Assembly (NCBI GenBank): GCA_031282385.1 | Contig: JAITDV010000011.1 | Location: 1-10,894, forward strand | Source of the DNA: Planctomycetaceae bacterium | GTDB taxonomy: Bacteria; Planctomycetota; Planctomycetia; Pirellulales; Thermoguttaceae | Direction of reading: 5' to 3' | DNA length: 10,894 bases | Shown: positions 1-5,898 of the stretch, piece after piece | Numbering within the stretch: the stretch's first letter is position 1 | Layout: every line of letters begins with the position of its first letter | Translations under genes and position numbers: made by a program | The notes under the pieces: generated by a model | Seen by the model: only the letters and a program-made list of their open reading frames with translations | Told to the model about the DNA's origin: nothing | Database searches by the model: none

Positions 1-129
1 ACAGGTTAGCGAAAAGGTCTATTATCAAAATTAATTGACAAGGAGTCCCCATTCAGATGCTCAAACGAACTCGTCGCGAACAAGTTGGCTACCATTAAAA
101 CAACAAAAAGACTTTTTCATGGACAACTA
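1..129. repeat. Left arm of a long inverted repeat (partner 10722-10850)
   Basis: This segment is the reverse complement of 10722-10850. By eye about 124 of 129 positions match, with differences at 74, 76, 78, 87 and 120. The first 73 positions are identical. Homology runs to the window edge, so the true left boundary may lie outside. Read on the minus strand, positions 129-117 reproduce the last codons (Ser-Cys-Pro-stop) of the reading frame that ends at 10734. The arm therefore looks like the 3' end of a gene family plus about 117 bp of conserved downstream sequence. It could be a mobile-element end, a repeated gene tail with its downstream region, or a repeat that broke the assembly. Confidence 0.9.
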
Positions 130-135
130 GCTACT

Positions 136-188
136 AAGGGTAATTTGACAAATAAGGGGTGGAATATTATAGCCGTTCGGAAAATTAT
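136..188 (+). repeat. 53-bp direct repeat, copy 1 (interrupted by MITE-like element)
   Basis: Positions 136-188 match 9864-9916 in the same orientation with two differences. Homology stops exactly where the MITE-like element begins (188). On the far side of that element, 291-307 (containing CCGCAACTGA) resembles the downstream part of the second copy (CCGCACTGA at 9922-9930, and the ACTGAATAGTTAC motif ending at 9961). The simplest reading is an older repeat into which the smaller element inserted. Confidence 0.75.
145..173 (+). promoter_or_regulatory. Possible sigma-70-type promoter facing the first MITE-like copy
   Basis: A perfect TTGACA (145-150) is followed, after 17 bp, by TATAGC (168-173), which matches TATAAT at four of six positions. 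Transcription would begin near 180, just before the structured element at 188-289. The other copy of this repeat (9873-9901) keeps TTGACA but has TAGAGC at the -10 position. This is a consensus match only, in AT-rich DNA where chance matches are common. Confidence 0.3.
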
Positions 189-289
189 AAACTGTTCACA
201 CTTTAATTTCCTTTACCTTCGCCTGCTTATCTATCGAAAAGCAGGCTTTTACACTTTTGAGTCGCTCAATTTATTGTACGAACAATATA
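188..289 (+). mobile_element. MITE-like ~100-bp structured element, copy 1
   Basis: The element begins TA-AACTGTTC (188-197) and ends GAACAATA-TA (280-289). The ends are imperfect inverted repeats flanked by TA. An internal hairpin pairs GCCTGCTT (221-228) with AAGCAGGC (239-246) around a 10-nt loop. Three more good copies lie at 4567-4665, 7776-7874 and 8911-9013, with a degenerate inverted one near 7521-7617. In this copy the terminal pairing is TGTTC/GAACA, where copies 3 and 4 have a T-G pair at one position and copy 2 has C-G, so complementarity is retained despite base changes. No transposase is encoded, so any movement would need one supplied elsewhere. It sits just downstream of the minus-strand gene ending at 308. 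Confidence 0.75.
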
Positions 290-307
290 ACCGCAACTGA
301 ACAATTA

Positions 308-2143
308 CTATTTCTTTCCTGTTTTGCCGACTTTTATGTCGTGCAAGATTTTTGAAATCCGATTCTGTTGCCGTGTCAATTCTTCTACACTTTTACGAAT
401 TGGTTCTAAATCTGCTTTTGGTTCGTCCCGTAGTTTCTTTGTTGTCAACTTTTCGTATCTTTCTGTTCTTTCGTTAACTCGTGATTGCATTGACTTGATC
501 ATCTTCAACTCCGCAAGTAATTGAATAAGCGGTTCTTTTTGTTCGCCTTGCGGGTTAGGTTGTGGTTCATCTTTCATTTTGTCTAGTCGGTCTTTTGATT
601 CCTTGATTGCTTCTTCTACCGCTTCAATCATTTCTTTCAATGCTGTTATTACCGCATCTTCAATTTCCAAAGTAACCGTGTCAATTTCCATTTTTTCTAA
701 ACGCGATTTCGCCTCCTCTACGTCAAACCGCACTTGCAAAAGAGATTCCAGCATCGCTTGAGCAGTACCATCTTCACGTAATAACATCAACGCAGCATCA
801 GCGTCATTCATAACATTTCCTTGATCTTCACCCAACTTGTCAGCTCGAATTTTTACTTGACGCATCTCTCCGCTATCCGCACCTATCAACTTCACCTCGT
901 TACCCAACACTTCCGTCTGTGAACGAATCGATTGTTCCATTTGCAACATCCGCTTAAAACGTGTATTCAACTTTTCCAACGTCTGCATCAATTCCTCTTC
1001 GCGAAGTTGACGTAACATCCTGATCAATTTTTCTTTCGCTTTAATTATATCCGCCGCCGCCGCATCCATGTCAGAGTGTGCTTGGTTCTTGTTATTCTCC
1101 TTCAAATTCTTTTTCGCCTGTTGTTGATGTTTGCTCGCCTTTTTCAAATCACGTTGCGGTGAATTTTCCGCGTCCGAATCTTCATTGGAATCTTTTTCGT
1201 CATTACCTTCATCTTCGTTTAAATCGTTACTATTTTGTTCGCCGCCCGACTGTCCTTCTTTTGAATCGCTGGATTTGCTATCGTTTGGTTTACCGGATTG
1301 ACCTTCTTTTGAATCGCCGGATTTGCTATCGTTTGGTTTACTGGATTGACCTTCTTTTGAATCGCTGGATTTGCTATCGTTTGGTTTACCTGATTGACTT
1401 TCTTTTGAATCGTCGGATTTGTTGTCGTTTGGTTTACCTGATAGACTTTCTTTTGAATCGTCGGATTTGTTGTCGTTTGGTTTATTGGATTGATCTTCTT
1501 TTGATTTATCTGATTTGCCGGATTCGTTTTCGTTTTGTTTATCAGCTTGATTTTCTTTGTTGTCGTTGGGGTTATTTGTGCGACCTTCTTGTTCGTCCAA
1601 TCTTTTACGAATCTCGTCAGTTAATCGGCGCAATTTTTCTTGTTCATCTGTTATGGGTTCCAAATTTTCTTTATCTTGTGATGCTGTTCTTTGCGCGTTG
1701 ATTCGTTGTTTGTTGTACAAATCCGTTAATTCCTTTATTAATTTTTGCAATTGTTCCCGTTTTAGAGCGTTCACATCTTTTTTGTTATCACTTTCAAGAA
1801 GTTGTAATAATTCTGCAATATCTTTTCCAACTTCATTCTGCCCCAAAGCGGAATCGCCCAAGCGTTTTTTTTCCAACAATACAACAATATTTTCCAACCT
1901 ACTTCCTACCAATTTTTCTTTGCTCAACAACAACACTTTTTCAAGCAACGCTGCACGTTTGGGATCAGTTTTTGATGTTGCCATTGACATTCTTGACAAC
2001 GTCTGCTCCAACTGAATATACTTATTTGCCAAGACTCGTTGTTTTTCCGACAATTCAGCTGCCGCCGAATAAAGCGGCAAAAAATATTGCAACAAAAAAC
2101 AACCGCCAAACACTACAAAAAAAATAGTTTTTTTGATTGACAT
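308..2143 (-). CDS. Exported coiled-coil protein with 16-residue low-complexity repeats, function unknown
   Basis: This gene encodes 611 residues. Residues 4-29 form a basic then hydrophobic segment ending in an Ala-rich stretch (SAAAE), which looks like a signal peptide or membrane anchor and points to an extracytoplasmic location. Residues 30-190 are charged and helical, beginning LSEKQRVLANKYIQLEQ and including a DPKRAALLEK motif. Residues 190-330 are Ser/Asp/Lys/Asn-rich and contain five tandem 16-residue units (219-298). Residues 330-611 are again long charged helices, with QLLAELKMIKSMQSRVNERT at 541-560. From memory, this arrangement and these motifs resemble uncharacterised planctomycete proteins found near MoxR/DUF58/von Willebrand-type clusters. 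That is recollection, not a search, and no such neighbours occur here. The ATG at 2143 is the first in frame with a good signal peptide. No clear Shine-Dalgarno precedes it, only an A/T-rich leader. It is transcribed divergently from atpG across a 606-bp gap. Confidence 0.85.
   Translation of the reverse strand: MSIKKTIFFVVFGGCFLLQYFLPLYSAAAELSEKQRVLANKYIQLEQTLSRMSMATSKTDPKRAALLEKVLLLSKEKLVGSRLENIVVLLEKKRLGDSALGQNEVGKDIAELLQLLESDNKKDVNALKREQLQKLIKELTDLYNKQRINAQRTASQDKENLEPITDEQEKLRRLTDEIRKRLDEQEGRTNNPNDNKENQADKQNENESGKSDKSKEDQSNKPNDNKSDDSKESLSGKPNDNKSDDSKESQSGKPNDSKSSDSKEGQSSKPNDSKSGDSKEGQSGKPNDSKSSDSKEGQSGGEQNSNDLNEDEGNDEKDSNEDSDAENSPQRDLKKASKHQQQAKKNLKENNKNQAHSDMDAAAADIIKAKEKLIRMLRQLREEELMQTLEKLNTRFKRMLQMEQSIRSQTEVLGNEVKLIGADSGEMRQVKIRADKLGEDQGNVMNDADAALMLLREDGTAQAMLESLLQVRFDVEEAKSRLEKMEIDTVTLEIEDAVITALKEMIEAVEEAIKESKDRLDKMKDEPQPNPQGEQKEPLIQLLAELKMIKSMQSRVNERTERYEKLTTKKLRDEPKADLEPIRKSVEELTRQQNRISKILHDIKVGKTGKK
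1250..1489 (-). repeat. Five tandem 48-bp (16-codon) repeats within the 611-aa gene
   Basis: Five in-frame 48-bp units encode variants of SGKPNDSKSSDSKEGQ. The two N-terminal units carry DNKSDDSKES and the three C-terminal units carry DSKSSDSKEG or DSKSGDSKEG. A degenerate sixth unit precedes them at about 1490-1540. Neighbouring units are nearly identical at the DNA level, which points to recent duplication by slippage or unequal recombination. The array is hydrophilic and probably disordered, a linker between two helical regions. Its copy number is a likely site of strain variation. Confidence 0.9.
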
Positions 2144-2669
2144 AATAGTAAAAATTTTTAATTGGTTTTTTAACTAAACTTTTGCAAAATGAGATTTGCC
2201 GCGCAAATCGTAACAACAATTCCATTTTGTTACAGCTAACCGAGTCACTTTGCAACACTCGTACACTTGGGGCGACATTGTACAAAAACAAAAATTATTT
2301 ACAACACGGACAAAATGTTTTTTGACTCCGCTTATTTTAAACTCTTAACGAAATATTTATCAATTGTGCAAACTCGTTTTTTAAGTTACGCTTCTGCAAT
2401 TATTGTTCCTAAACTTATTAATTTTTGAATAATTGGATTGTATGAATTACGTTTTTGAGTAGTTATTTCCAATGAATATTTATTGCCCCCCCTGTCTTTT
2501 GATAATGGAGTTGTTATACTTCAGCTAGTGAATATTGGTTTAGTGAAATTGTTTTTTTGTTACGTTTTTACTTTACTGCGTTGTGTCAAAACGCACTTTA
2601 TAACCTGAATTTTAATTGTGCCAAAGTCAATTTTCTAAACATGAGTTACTTGATGTAGATTGCCTCAAA

Positions 2670-2699
2670 TTGAAGTATGAATAGTTGAAGTGTGAATAG
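2670..2699. repeat. 15-bp tandem duplication upstream of atpG
   Basis: TTGAAGTATGAATAG (2670-2684) is followed directly by TTGAAGTGTGAATAG (2685-2699), with one difference. It lies 50-80 bp before the atpG start, where a regulator or promoter could sit. Replication slippage is an equally good explanation. Confidence 0.7.
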
Positions 2700-2712
2700 T
2701 TTAAATAACCCA

Positions 2713-2727
2713 AACCGCAGAGCGGTT
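2713..2727 (+). other. Short GC-rich hairpin in the atpG leader
   Basis: AACCGC (2713-2718) and GCGGTT (2722-2727) form a perfect 6-bp stem with a 3-nt loop. The hairpin ends 22 bp before the atpG ATG and is followed by an AT-rich stretch (GTAATTTTG). It could be a weak terminator remnant or a leader structure affecting atpG translation. There is no proper U-tract. Confidence 0.45.
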
Positions 2728-2749
2728 GTAATTTTGAGAAAGTAAAATT

Positions 2750-3748
2750 ATGGCAAAATCTCGTGCTCTTGATAAACGGCGTAAATCCGTAAGAAGCATC
2801 CGAAAAATCACTCGGACAATGGAGCTGGTAGCAACAGCACAGTTCAAAAAAGCAATGGAGCGCGCGGTCTCGGCTGATTCTTACACTAAACGGCTTGTTG
2901 AGTTAGTTCGCGATTTGAGTCAATCCGGCGATGATTTTTCTCATCCGCTTCTTGTTGAACGAAAGCAAGACCGCTCTCAAAAAGATGTTACTTTGCTGGT
3001 TCTTAGTGCCAATCGCGGCATGTGCGGAGGATTCAACGCCGGAGTTATGCGGCTTTCTATTCAGAGATTGAAAGATTTTCAAAATGATTACTCCGGTGTT
3101 ACGTTGGATGTTTCGGGCAAACGTGGAATTTCGTCGTTTAAATTTCGCGGCTCTGATATTTCAAATGCCTATATTCATTTGCAGGACAAGCCGACTCTTG
3201 AGAAAGTAACAGAACTTGCGGACAAGTATCTGGAGGAATTTATTACGGACAGGATTGATCGGCTTGATGTTTGTTATACGAAGTTTGAGTCAATTAGCCG
3301 TCAATATGCGGTTATTGAAACGTTGTTACCGATAGTTGAATTAACGTCGGAGGGCGACGTCAATGCAGTACGCGATAATCCGGAATATTCAGACGTAAGT
3401 CTAAAACGCGCAGCTCTATTAAAACAAGCTGATGAAATTACAGCAGATCGTGTTGATAAAGGAATAGCAGGTTTAACCTATAGAGGTAACAAGTTGTTTG
3501 ATTTTTTGCCGTCGCCGGAAAGTGTACTTGAAGAACTTATTCCAAAATCATTCAAGGCAAAGTTATTCAAATGTTTTCTGGATTCGGCAGTAGGTGAACA
3601 AATTGCCCGTATGGTCGCAATGAAAGCAGCAACAGAAAACGCAGACAAAATGATCTCAATGCTGACAACAACTTACAACAGAGCAAGACAATCTCAAATC
3701 ACAAGTGAAATTCTAGAAATCATTAGCGGCGCAGACGCATTGGAATAA
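2750..3748 (+). CDS. atpG: ATP synthase F1 gamma subunit (stand-alone)
   Basis: The gamma subunit is the central rotor shaft of the F1F0 ATP synthase, linking proton flow through the membrane ring to catalysis in the alpha3beta3 head. The 332-residue product has the family N-terminus (RIRKITRTMELVATA-like, residues 16-30, followed by QFKKAM), the SANRGMCGGFN segment (86-96), and the C-terminal signature MVAMKAATENA (288-298) followed by YNRARQSQITSEILEIISGA (309-328). It is longer than the roughly 285-300 residues usual for bacteria. The extra sequence lies at about residues 200-248, between the Rossmann-like domain and the C-terminal coiled-coil helix. The ATG at 2750 fits the family start and is preceded by a GA-rich stretch (GAGAAAG). 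The canonical neighbours (atpA upstream, atpD downstream) are absent here, which is unusual. Paralogous duplication or an operon break could explain this. Confidence 0.95.
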   Translation: MAKSRALDKRRKSVRSIRKITRTMELVATAQFKKAMERAVSADSYTKRLVELVRDLSQSGDDFSHPLLVERKQDRSQKDVTLLVLSANRGMCGGFNAGVMRLSIQRLKDFQNDYSGVTLDVSGKRGISSFKFRGSDISNAYIHLQDKPTLEKVTELADKYLEEFITDRIDRLDVCYTKFESISRQYAVIETLLPIVELTSEGDVNAVRDNPEYSDVSLKRAALLKQADEITADRVDKGIAGLTYRGNKLFDFLPSPESVLEELIPKSFKAKLFKCFLDSAVGEQIARMVAMKAATENADKMISMLTTTYNRARQSQITSEILEIISGADALE

Positions 3749-3757
3749 TCCGCTTTT

Positions 3758-3773
3758 GTAACTACTCAGTTAC
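3758..3773. repeat. Short palindrome after atpG, related to the CTGAATAGTTAC motif
   Basis: GTAACT (3758-3763) and AGTTAC (3768-3773) form a perfect 6-bp hairpin with a 4-nt loop, 10 bp after the atpG stop. No T-run follows on the plus strand, so it is a poor intrinsic terminator. The sequence GTAACTACTCAG is a variant of a 12-mer recurring in other intergenic gaps of this window (5807, 9950). Confidence 0.5.
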
Positions 3774-3871
3774 GGGATTCTGCAATCCATTTTAAGAATT
3801 AGGAGAATAAGCATTTTGCGTGTCGAGTTGCCGACTGAATGTCACTCTCAAAGATGTTATTTATTGACAGA

Positions 3872-3906
3872 CAAAAAAAGAGACCTGACTTTGTGCAAGC
3901 CAGGTC
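3872..3906 (-). terminator. Rho-independent terminator for the minus strand (flgM-like gene)
   Basis: On the minus strand GACCTG-G-CTT (3906-3897) pairs with AAG-T-CAGGTC (3891-3882) around a 5-nt loop, with one internal mismatch. It is followed by TCT and seven U residues (3879-3873). This is a good intrinsic terminator. It lies about 210 bp downstream of the flgM-like stop at 4118, and no other minus-strand gene is evident between them. Confidence 0.75.
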
Positions 3907-4117
3907 CCCAAGCAAAGATACACAGAAGGAGAGTGAAACTGCGTATCAATCGGAGGAAATTCGAATATTTCCTATTTGTCTCTCAGTATTTCAAAATTAT
4001 ATCTATCCAATGAATTGTTTTTTGTGTTGTGTTGAGAGCAATAAGGCTGAAAACCTTTTGCCAGAATTTAACTCAAAACATTTCACAACAAAAAACACAC
4101 GCTACGGAACAGTTACA

Positions 4118-4444
4118 TCAATTTATCAAATTCAACTTATCAATCATCCTGTCAACAGCAATATCCATTTTGTCCGGCGTATCATAAGTTCCGGCGGCAA
4201 TTTCGGACTTGATTCGATTGACGAGATCAAATCTTACGCCTGTAGTTGAGGATTCGGTTTTAGTTTGGTTACTGATTTCTATTGCTGCACCGGTGAAATT
4301 AATTTCGTCTCGGTATTGATTTAATTTCGTGTTGTTTGACGCAGCGAGTTGGTTGGTTGTTGTTTGGTTATTTACGTCTTGATTTACACGTAATTTTTGT
4401 ATTCCCATTGAATACTGCGAATATTGGTTACGATTAATTTCCAT
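4118..4444 (-). CDS. flgM: FlgM-like anti-sigma-28 factor
   Basis: FlgM binds and inhibits the flagellar sigma factor FliA (sigma-28) until the hook-basal body is complete, when it is exported. The 108-residue product has a Gln/Asn/Thr-rich, probably disordered N-terminal half. Its C-terminal helical region fits the FlgM domain, with RFDLVNRIKSEIAAGTYDTP at about 71-90 followed by DKMDIAVDRMIDKL. I chose the ATG at 4444 because a strong AAGGAGAG (4456-4449) lies just upstream. An in-frame ATG at 4483 would add 13 residues but lacks such a site. No other flagellar structural gene is nearby, and the gene appears monocistronic with its own terminator. A MITE-like copy lies about 120 bp upstream, where its promoter might be. 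The family assignment is good, but its partner sigma factor is not visible here. Confidence 0.8.
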   Translation of the reverse strand: MEINRNQYSQYSMGIQKLRVNQDVNNQTTTNQLAASNNTKLNQYRDEINFTGAAIEISNQTKTESSTTGVRFDLVNRIKSEIAAGTYDTPDKMDIAVDRMIDKLNLIN

Positions 4445-4566
4445 TATTCTCTCCTTTGAGTTGTTCTTATTGAAAATGCACAAATGATTTCAAAGCACTT
4501 TCAAAAATTCTTTTCTTACGGTTTTGTTAAACAGTTGACAAGTATTCCTCAACCGTCAACCATTAA

Positions 4567-4665
4567 AACTGCTCACACCTTAAATTTCCTTTGCTGCAGC
4601 CTGCTTACCTATCGGAATACAGGCTTTTATGCTCTTGAGTCTCGCAATTTATTGTACGAGCAGCA
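4567..4665 (+). mobile_element. MITE-like ~100-bp structured element, copy 2
   Basis: This copy begins AACTGCTC (4567-4574) and ends GAGCAGC (4658-4664). Here the terminal pairing is a perfect CTGCTC/GAGCAG. The internal hairpin is partly decayed: GCCTG pairs with CAGGC (4599-4603, 4620-4624), but the inner pairs are lost. TA precedes it at 4564-4565, but no TA follows directly. It lies upstream of the flgM-like gene, on the promoter side. Confidence 0.7.
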
Positions 4666-4850
4666 ACACACATGAAAATGTTATACGCCGTCGATTGATT
4701 TTGGTTTGATTATTTAATGAATAATATTCAGGTTTTTCAAATATAACATTTTTTGAAACGAAAATTCAGTTTTTTGATCAATTTCTCATGATGTTCTTTA
4801 ATAAAATTTGAAAAAATTTCAAAAGAACTTATTTCGTCAACTACAATAGT

Positions 4851-4946
4851 GAACTTCTAAAAATTCATTTTGTCCACGAATTTCCATTAATTAAACAATT
4901 TGTGTAATTTCATAGAGAAAATAAATTTATTGTCTCAATTTGTCAA
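4851..4946. repeat. Dispersed repeat family B, unoccupied copy
   Basis: GAACTTCTAAAAATTCATTT and the following sequence, including TTTGTCC, CGAATTT, ATTAAACAATTT and AAATAAATTTATTGTC, match a second, diverged copy at 8904-8912 plus 9014-9104. In that second copy the MITE-like element sits after CTTCTA. The copy here has no such insertion and serves as the empty site. Confidence 0.65.
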
Positions 4947-5345
4947 TCCTAAAAATTTTGATAATTCTGCCAAAGATAATTTTTTAGAAGTTGCCGTTCC
5001 CAAAATTTTATCCTCAATTCCACATCAATAACACAACCACGAACGCCAACAATATACACGAATTTACCAAAAAATGTTTCACAGTTTTTAAGATTTTATT
5101 CACACAAATCTTTTTTTTTAGGCGATACAATAACATTTTTATCAAATTCGTAAAACATCAACTAACCAAACAAATTTACCCTGACCATCTATATTCATTG
5201 AGCGGATTATCTGAATTTTTTTTGTTTATGGCAATACGAATATTACCATATTTTCGAAAAATTTTGATATTTTTTCCCACTTCGAGTCGAATTTTTGGTT
5301 GTGAATTGCGAAGTTTGTGCTAAAATAGACAAATTGGATAACTTG

Positions 5346-5386
5346 ACTAATTTTATTAAAATGTCAATGTATGACATTTGATTAGT
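5346..5386. repeat. Extended inverted repeat upstream of the yjfB-like gene
   Basis: AAATGTCA (5359-5366) and TGACATTT (5372-5379) form a perfect 8-bp arm pair around 5 nt. Outside them ACTAAT (5346-5351) pairs with ATTAGT (5381-5386). It could be a dimeric-regulator operator or a hairpin. It lies about 150 bp before the next gene, so its target is uncertain. Confidence 0.5.
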
Positions 5387-5533
5387 TTTAACCTATTCAC
5401 AAATTAGTTTTCGGTAACGCATGTGAGTTTGCCTATTGAAGGACATGCATTAATATTTTTGTGTTACTTAATTCTGCAATGTGGTTGGAAAGTTTTTTAA
5501 TTTTTTTTGCACGAAAGTTGTACGAGGTGATTT

Positions 5534-5734
5534 ATGGATTCGATTATCGCCGGCGCAATACAACAACAGCAAGAGCAAATTATGCTGAAAACTCAAATGA
5601 CCGTACTTCAAAAAACACGCTCGGTTGAACGAGAATTAGGTGAGGCATTGATTGGTTTGATTTCTTCAGCTGCTCTAAAAACAGTACCAAGTCTTGATAA
5701 AGGTGTTGGCAGCAGTTTGGATGTTGTAGTGTGA
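5534..5734 (+). CDS. YjfB-like putative motility protein
   Basis: This small 66-residue protein begins MDSIIAGAIQQQQEQIMLKT. It has the short Gln-rich amphipathic helix and overall length I associate with the YjfB family of putative motility proteins, whose function is poorly known. The C-terminal half (LIGLISSAALKTVPSLDKGV) is mildly hydrophobic with no transmembrane segment. The start is well supported: GAGGTGA (5524-5530) is placed correctly before the ATG. A strong terminator follows 40 bp after the stop. With the flgM-like gene 1.1 kb to the left, it hints at a motile organism. The family call rests on length and N-terminal pattern and is moderate; that the gene is real is more secure. 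Confidence 0.7.
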   Translation: MDSIIAGAIQQQQEQIMLKTQMTVLQKTRSVERELGEALIGLISSAALKTVPSLDKGVGSSLDVVV

Positions 5735-5773
5735 TGGTTACGGAATTGAAAGATTCCTGCCGAAAAAAAAAAG

Positions 5774-5806
5774 TGTACGACGGGTAAATCCCGCCGTACA
5801 TTTTTT
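5774..5806. terminator. Bidirectional intrinsic terminator between yjfB-like gene and pyrG
   Basis: TGTACGACGGG (5774-5784) pairs with CCCGCCGTACA (5790-5800) around a TAAAT loop, with a single A-C mismatch. Six T residues (5801-5806) follow on the plus strand, and ten A residues precede the stem (5763-5772), giving a U-tract on the minus strand. It lies between convergent genes and can stop both transcripts. Confidence 0.9.
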
Positions 5807-5894
5807 GTAACTATTCAGCTTTCTATCAACATGCCGTTCCTAACGGAACGGAAAAATTCAATAAAACAAAATAATATCACGATTGAATAGTTGC
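5807..5894. repeat. 88-bp nested inverted-repeat element
   Basis: The outer ends GTAACTATTCAG (5807-5818) and TTGAATAGTTGC (5883-5894) are inverted repeats. Inside lies a second perfect palindrome, CCGTTCC (5834-5840) and GGAACGG (5845-5851) with a TAAC loop. The right part (5860-5894, ACAAAATAATATCACGA and onward) recurs at 7615-7646 next to the pyrG start, with few differences. The element looks like a small mobile or structured repeat different from the TA-flanked family. It lies immediately before the pyrG stop at 5899. Confidence 0.6.
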
Positions 5895-5898
5895 GATT

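Larger units (their letters stand above)
2144..2749. other. 606-bp divergent intergenic region
   Basis: This AT-rich gap separates the divergent 611-aa gene and atpG, so both promoters should lie here, but I see no convincing -35/-10 pair for either. No tRNA-like or ribosomal RNA sequence is apparent. The only structures I can point to are the 15-bp tandem repeat (2670-2699) and the short hairpin (2713-2727) near atpG, plus a CCCCCC run at 2487-2492. Confidence 0.6.
4676..5533. other. 858-bp AT-rich region without a convincing gene
   Basis: This gap holds the dispersed repeat copy at 4851-4946 and an extended palindrome at 5346-5386, but no persuasive reading frame. An open frame at 4991-5323 would start at TTG without a ribosome-binding site. 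It encodes a Phe/Ile/Asn-rich peptide typical of translated AT-rich DNA. No tRNA or other RNA gene is recognisable. The promoter for the yjfB-like gene at 5534 should lie at the right end. Confidence 0.6.

Noticed and set aside
188..289. MITE-like hairpin as an intrinsic terminator for the minus-strand gene ending at 308
   Set aside because: On the minus strand the hairpin is followed by GAAGGTAAAGG rather than a U-tract. On the plus strand only four T residues follow.
85..300. Small frame across MITE-like copy 1, with peptide similar to one across copy 2 (4484-4675), both ending LLYEQ-like
   Set aside because: The similarity follows from the shared repeat. The same frame has in-frame stops in copies 3 and 4, copy 1 has a 1-bp indel against the others near the start of the element, and no ribosome-binding site is present. 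Structure fits better than coding.
1078..1701. Long plus-strand open frame (207 codons) rich in Arg/Leu/Tyr
   Set aside because: It lies opposite the repeat array of the 611-aa gene. The 48-bp periodicity keeps the antisense frame open, and the product has no plausible features.
3816..4249. Two overlapping plus-strand frames after atpG
   Set aside because: They run through the minus-strand terminator and into the antisense of flgM. The first needs a TTG start 10 bp after AGGAG, and neither product resembles a known protein.
4991..5323. 110-codon plus-strand frame
   Set aside because: TTG start, no ribosome-binding site, and Phe/Ile/Asn-rich composition as expected from translated AT-rich DNA.
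5506..5522. Sigma-54-like sequence TTGCACG-N4-TTGTA before the yjfB-like gene
   Set aside because: Both near-invariant dinucleotides (GG at -24 and GC at -12) are altered, and transcription would start after the ribosome-binding site.
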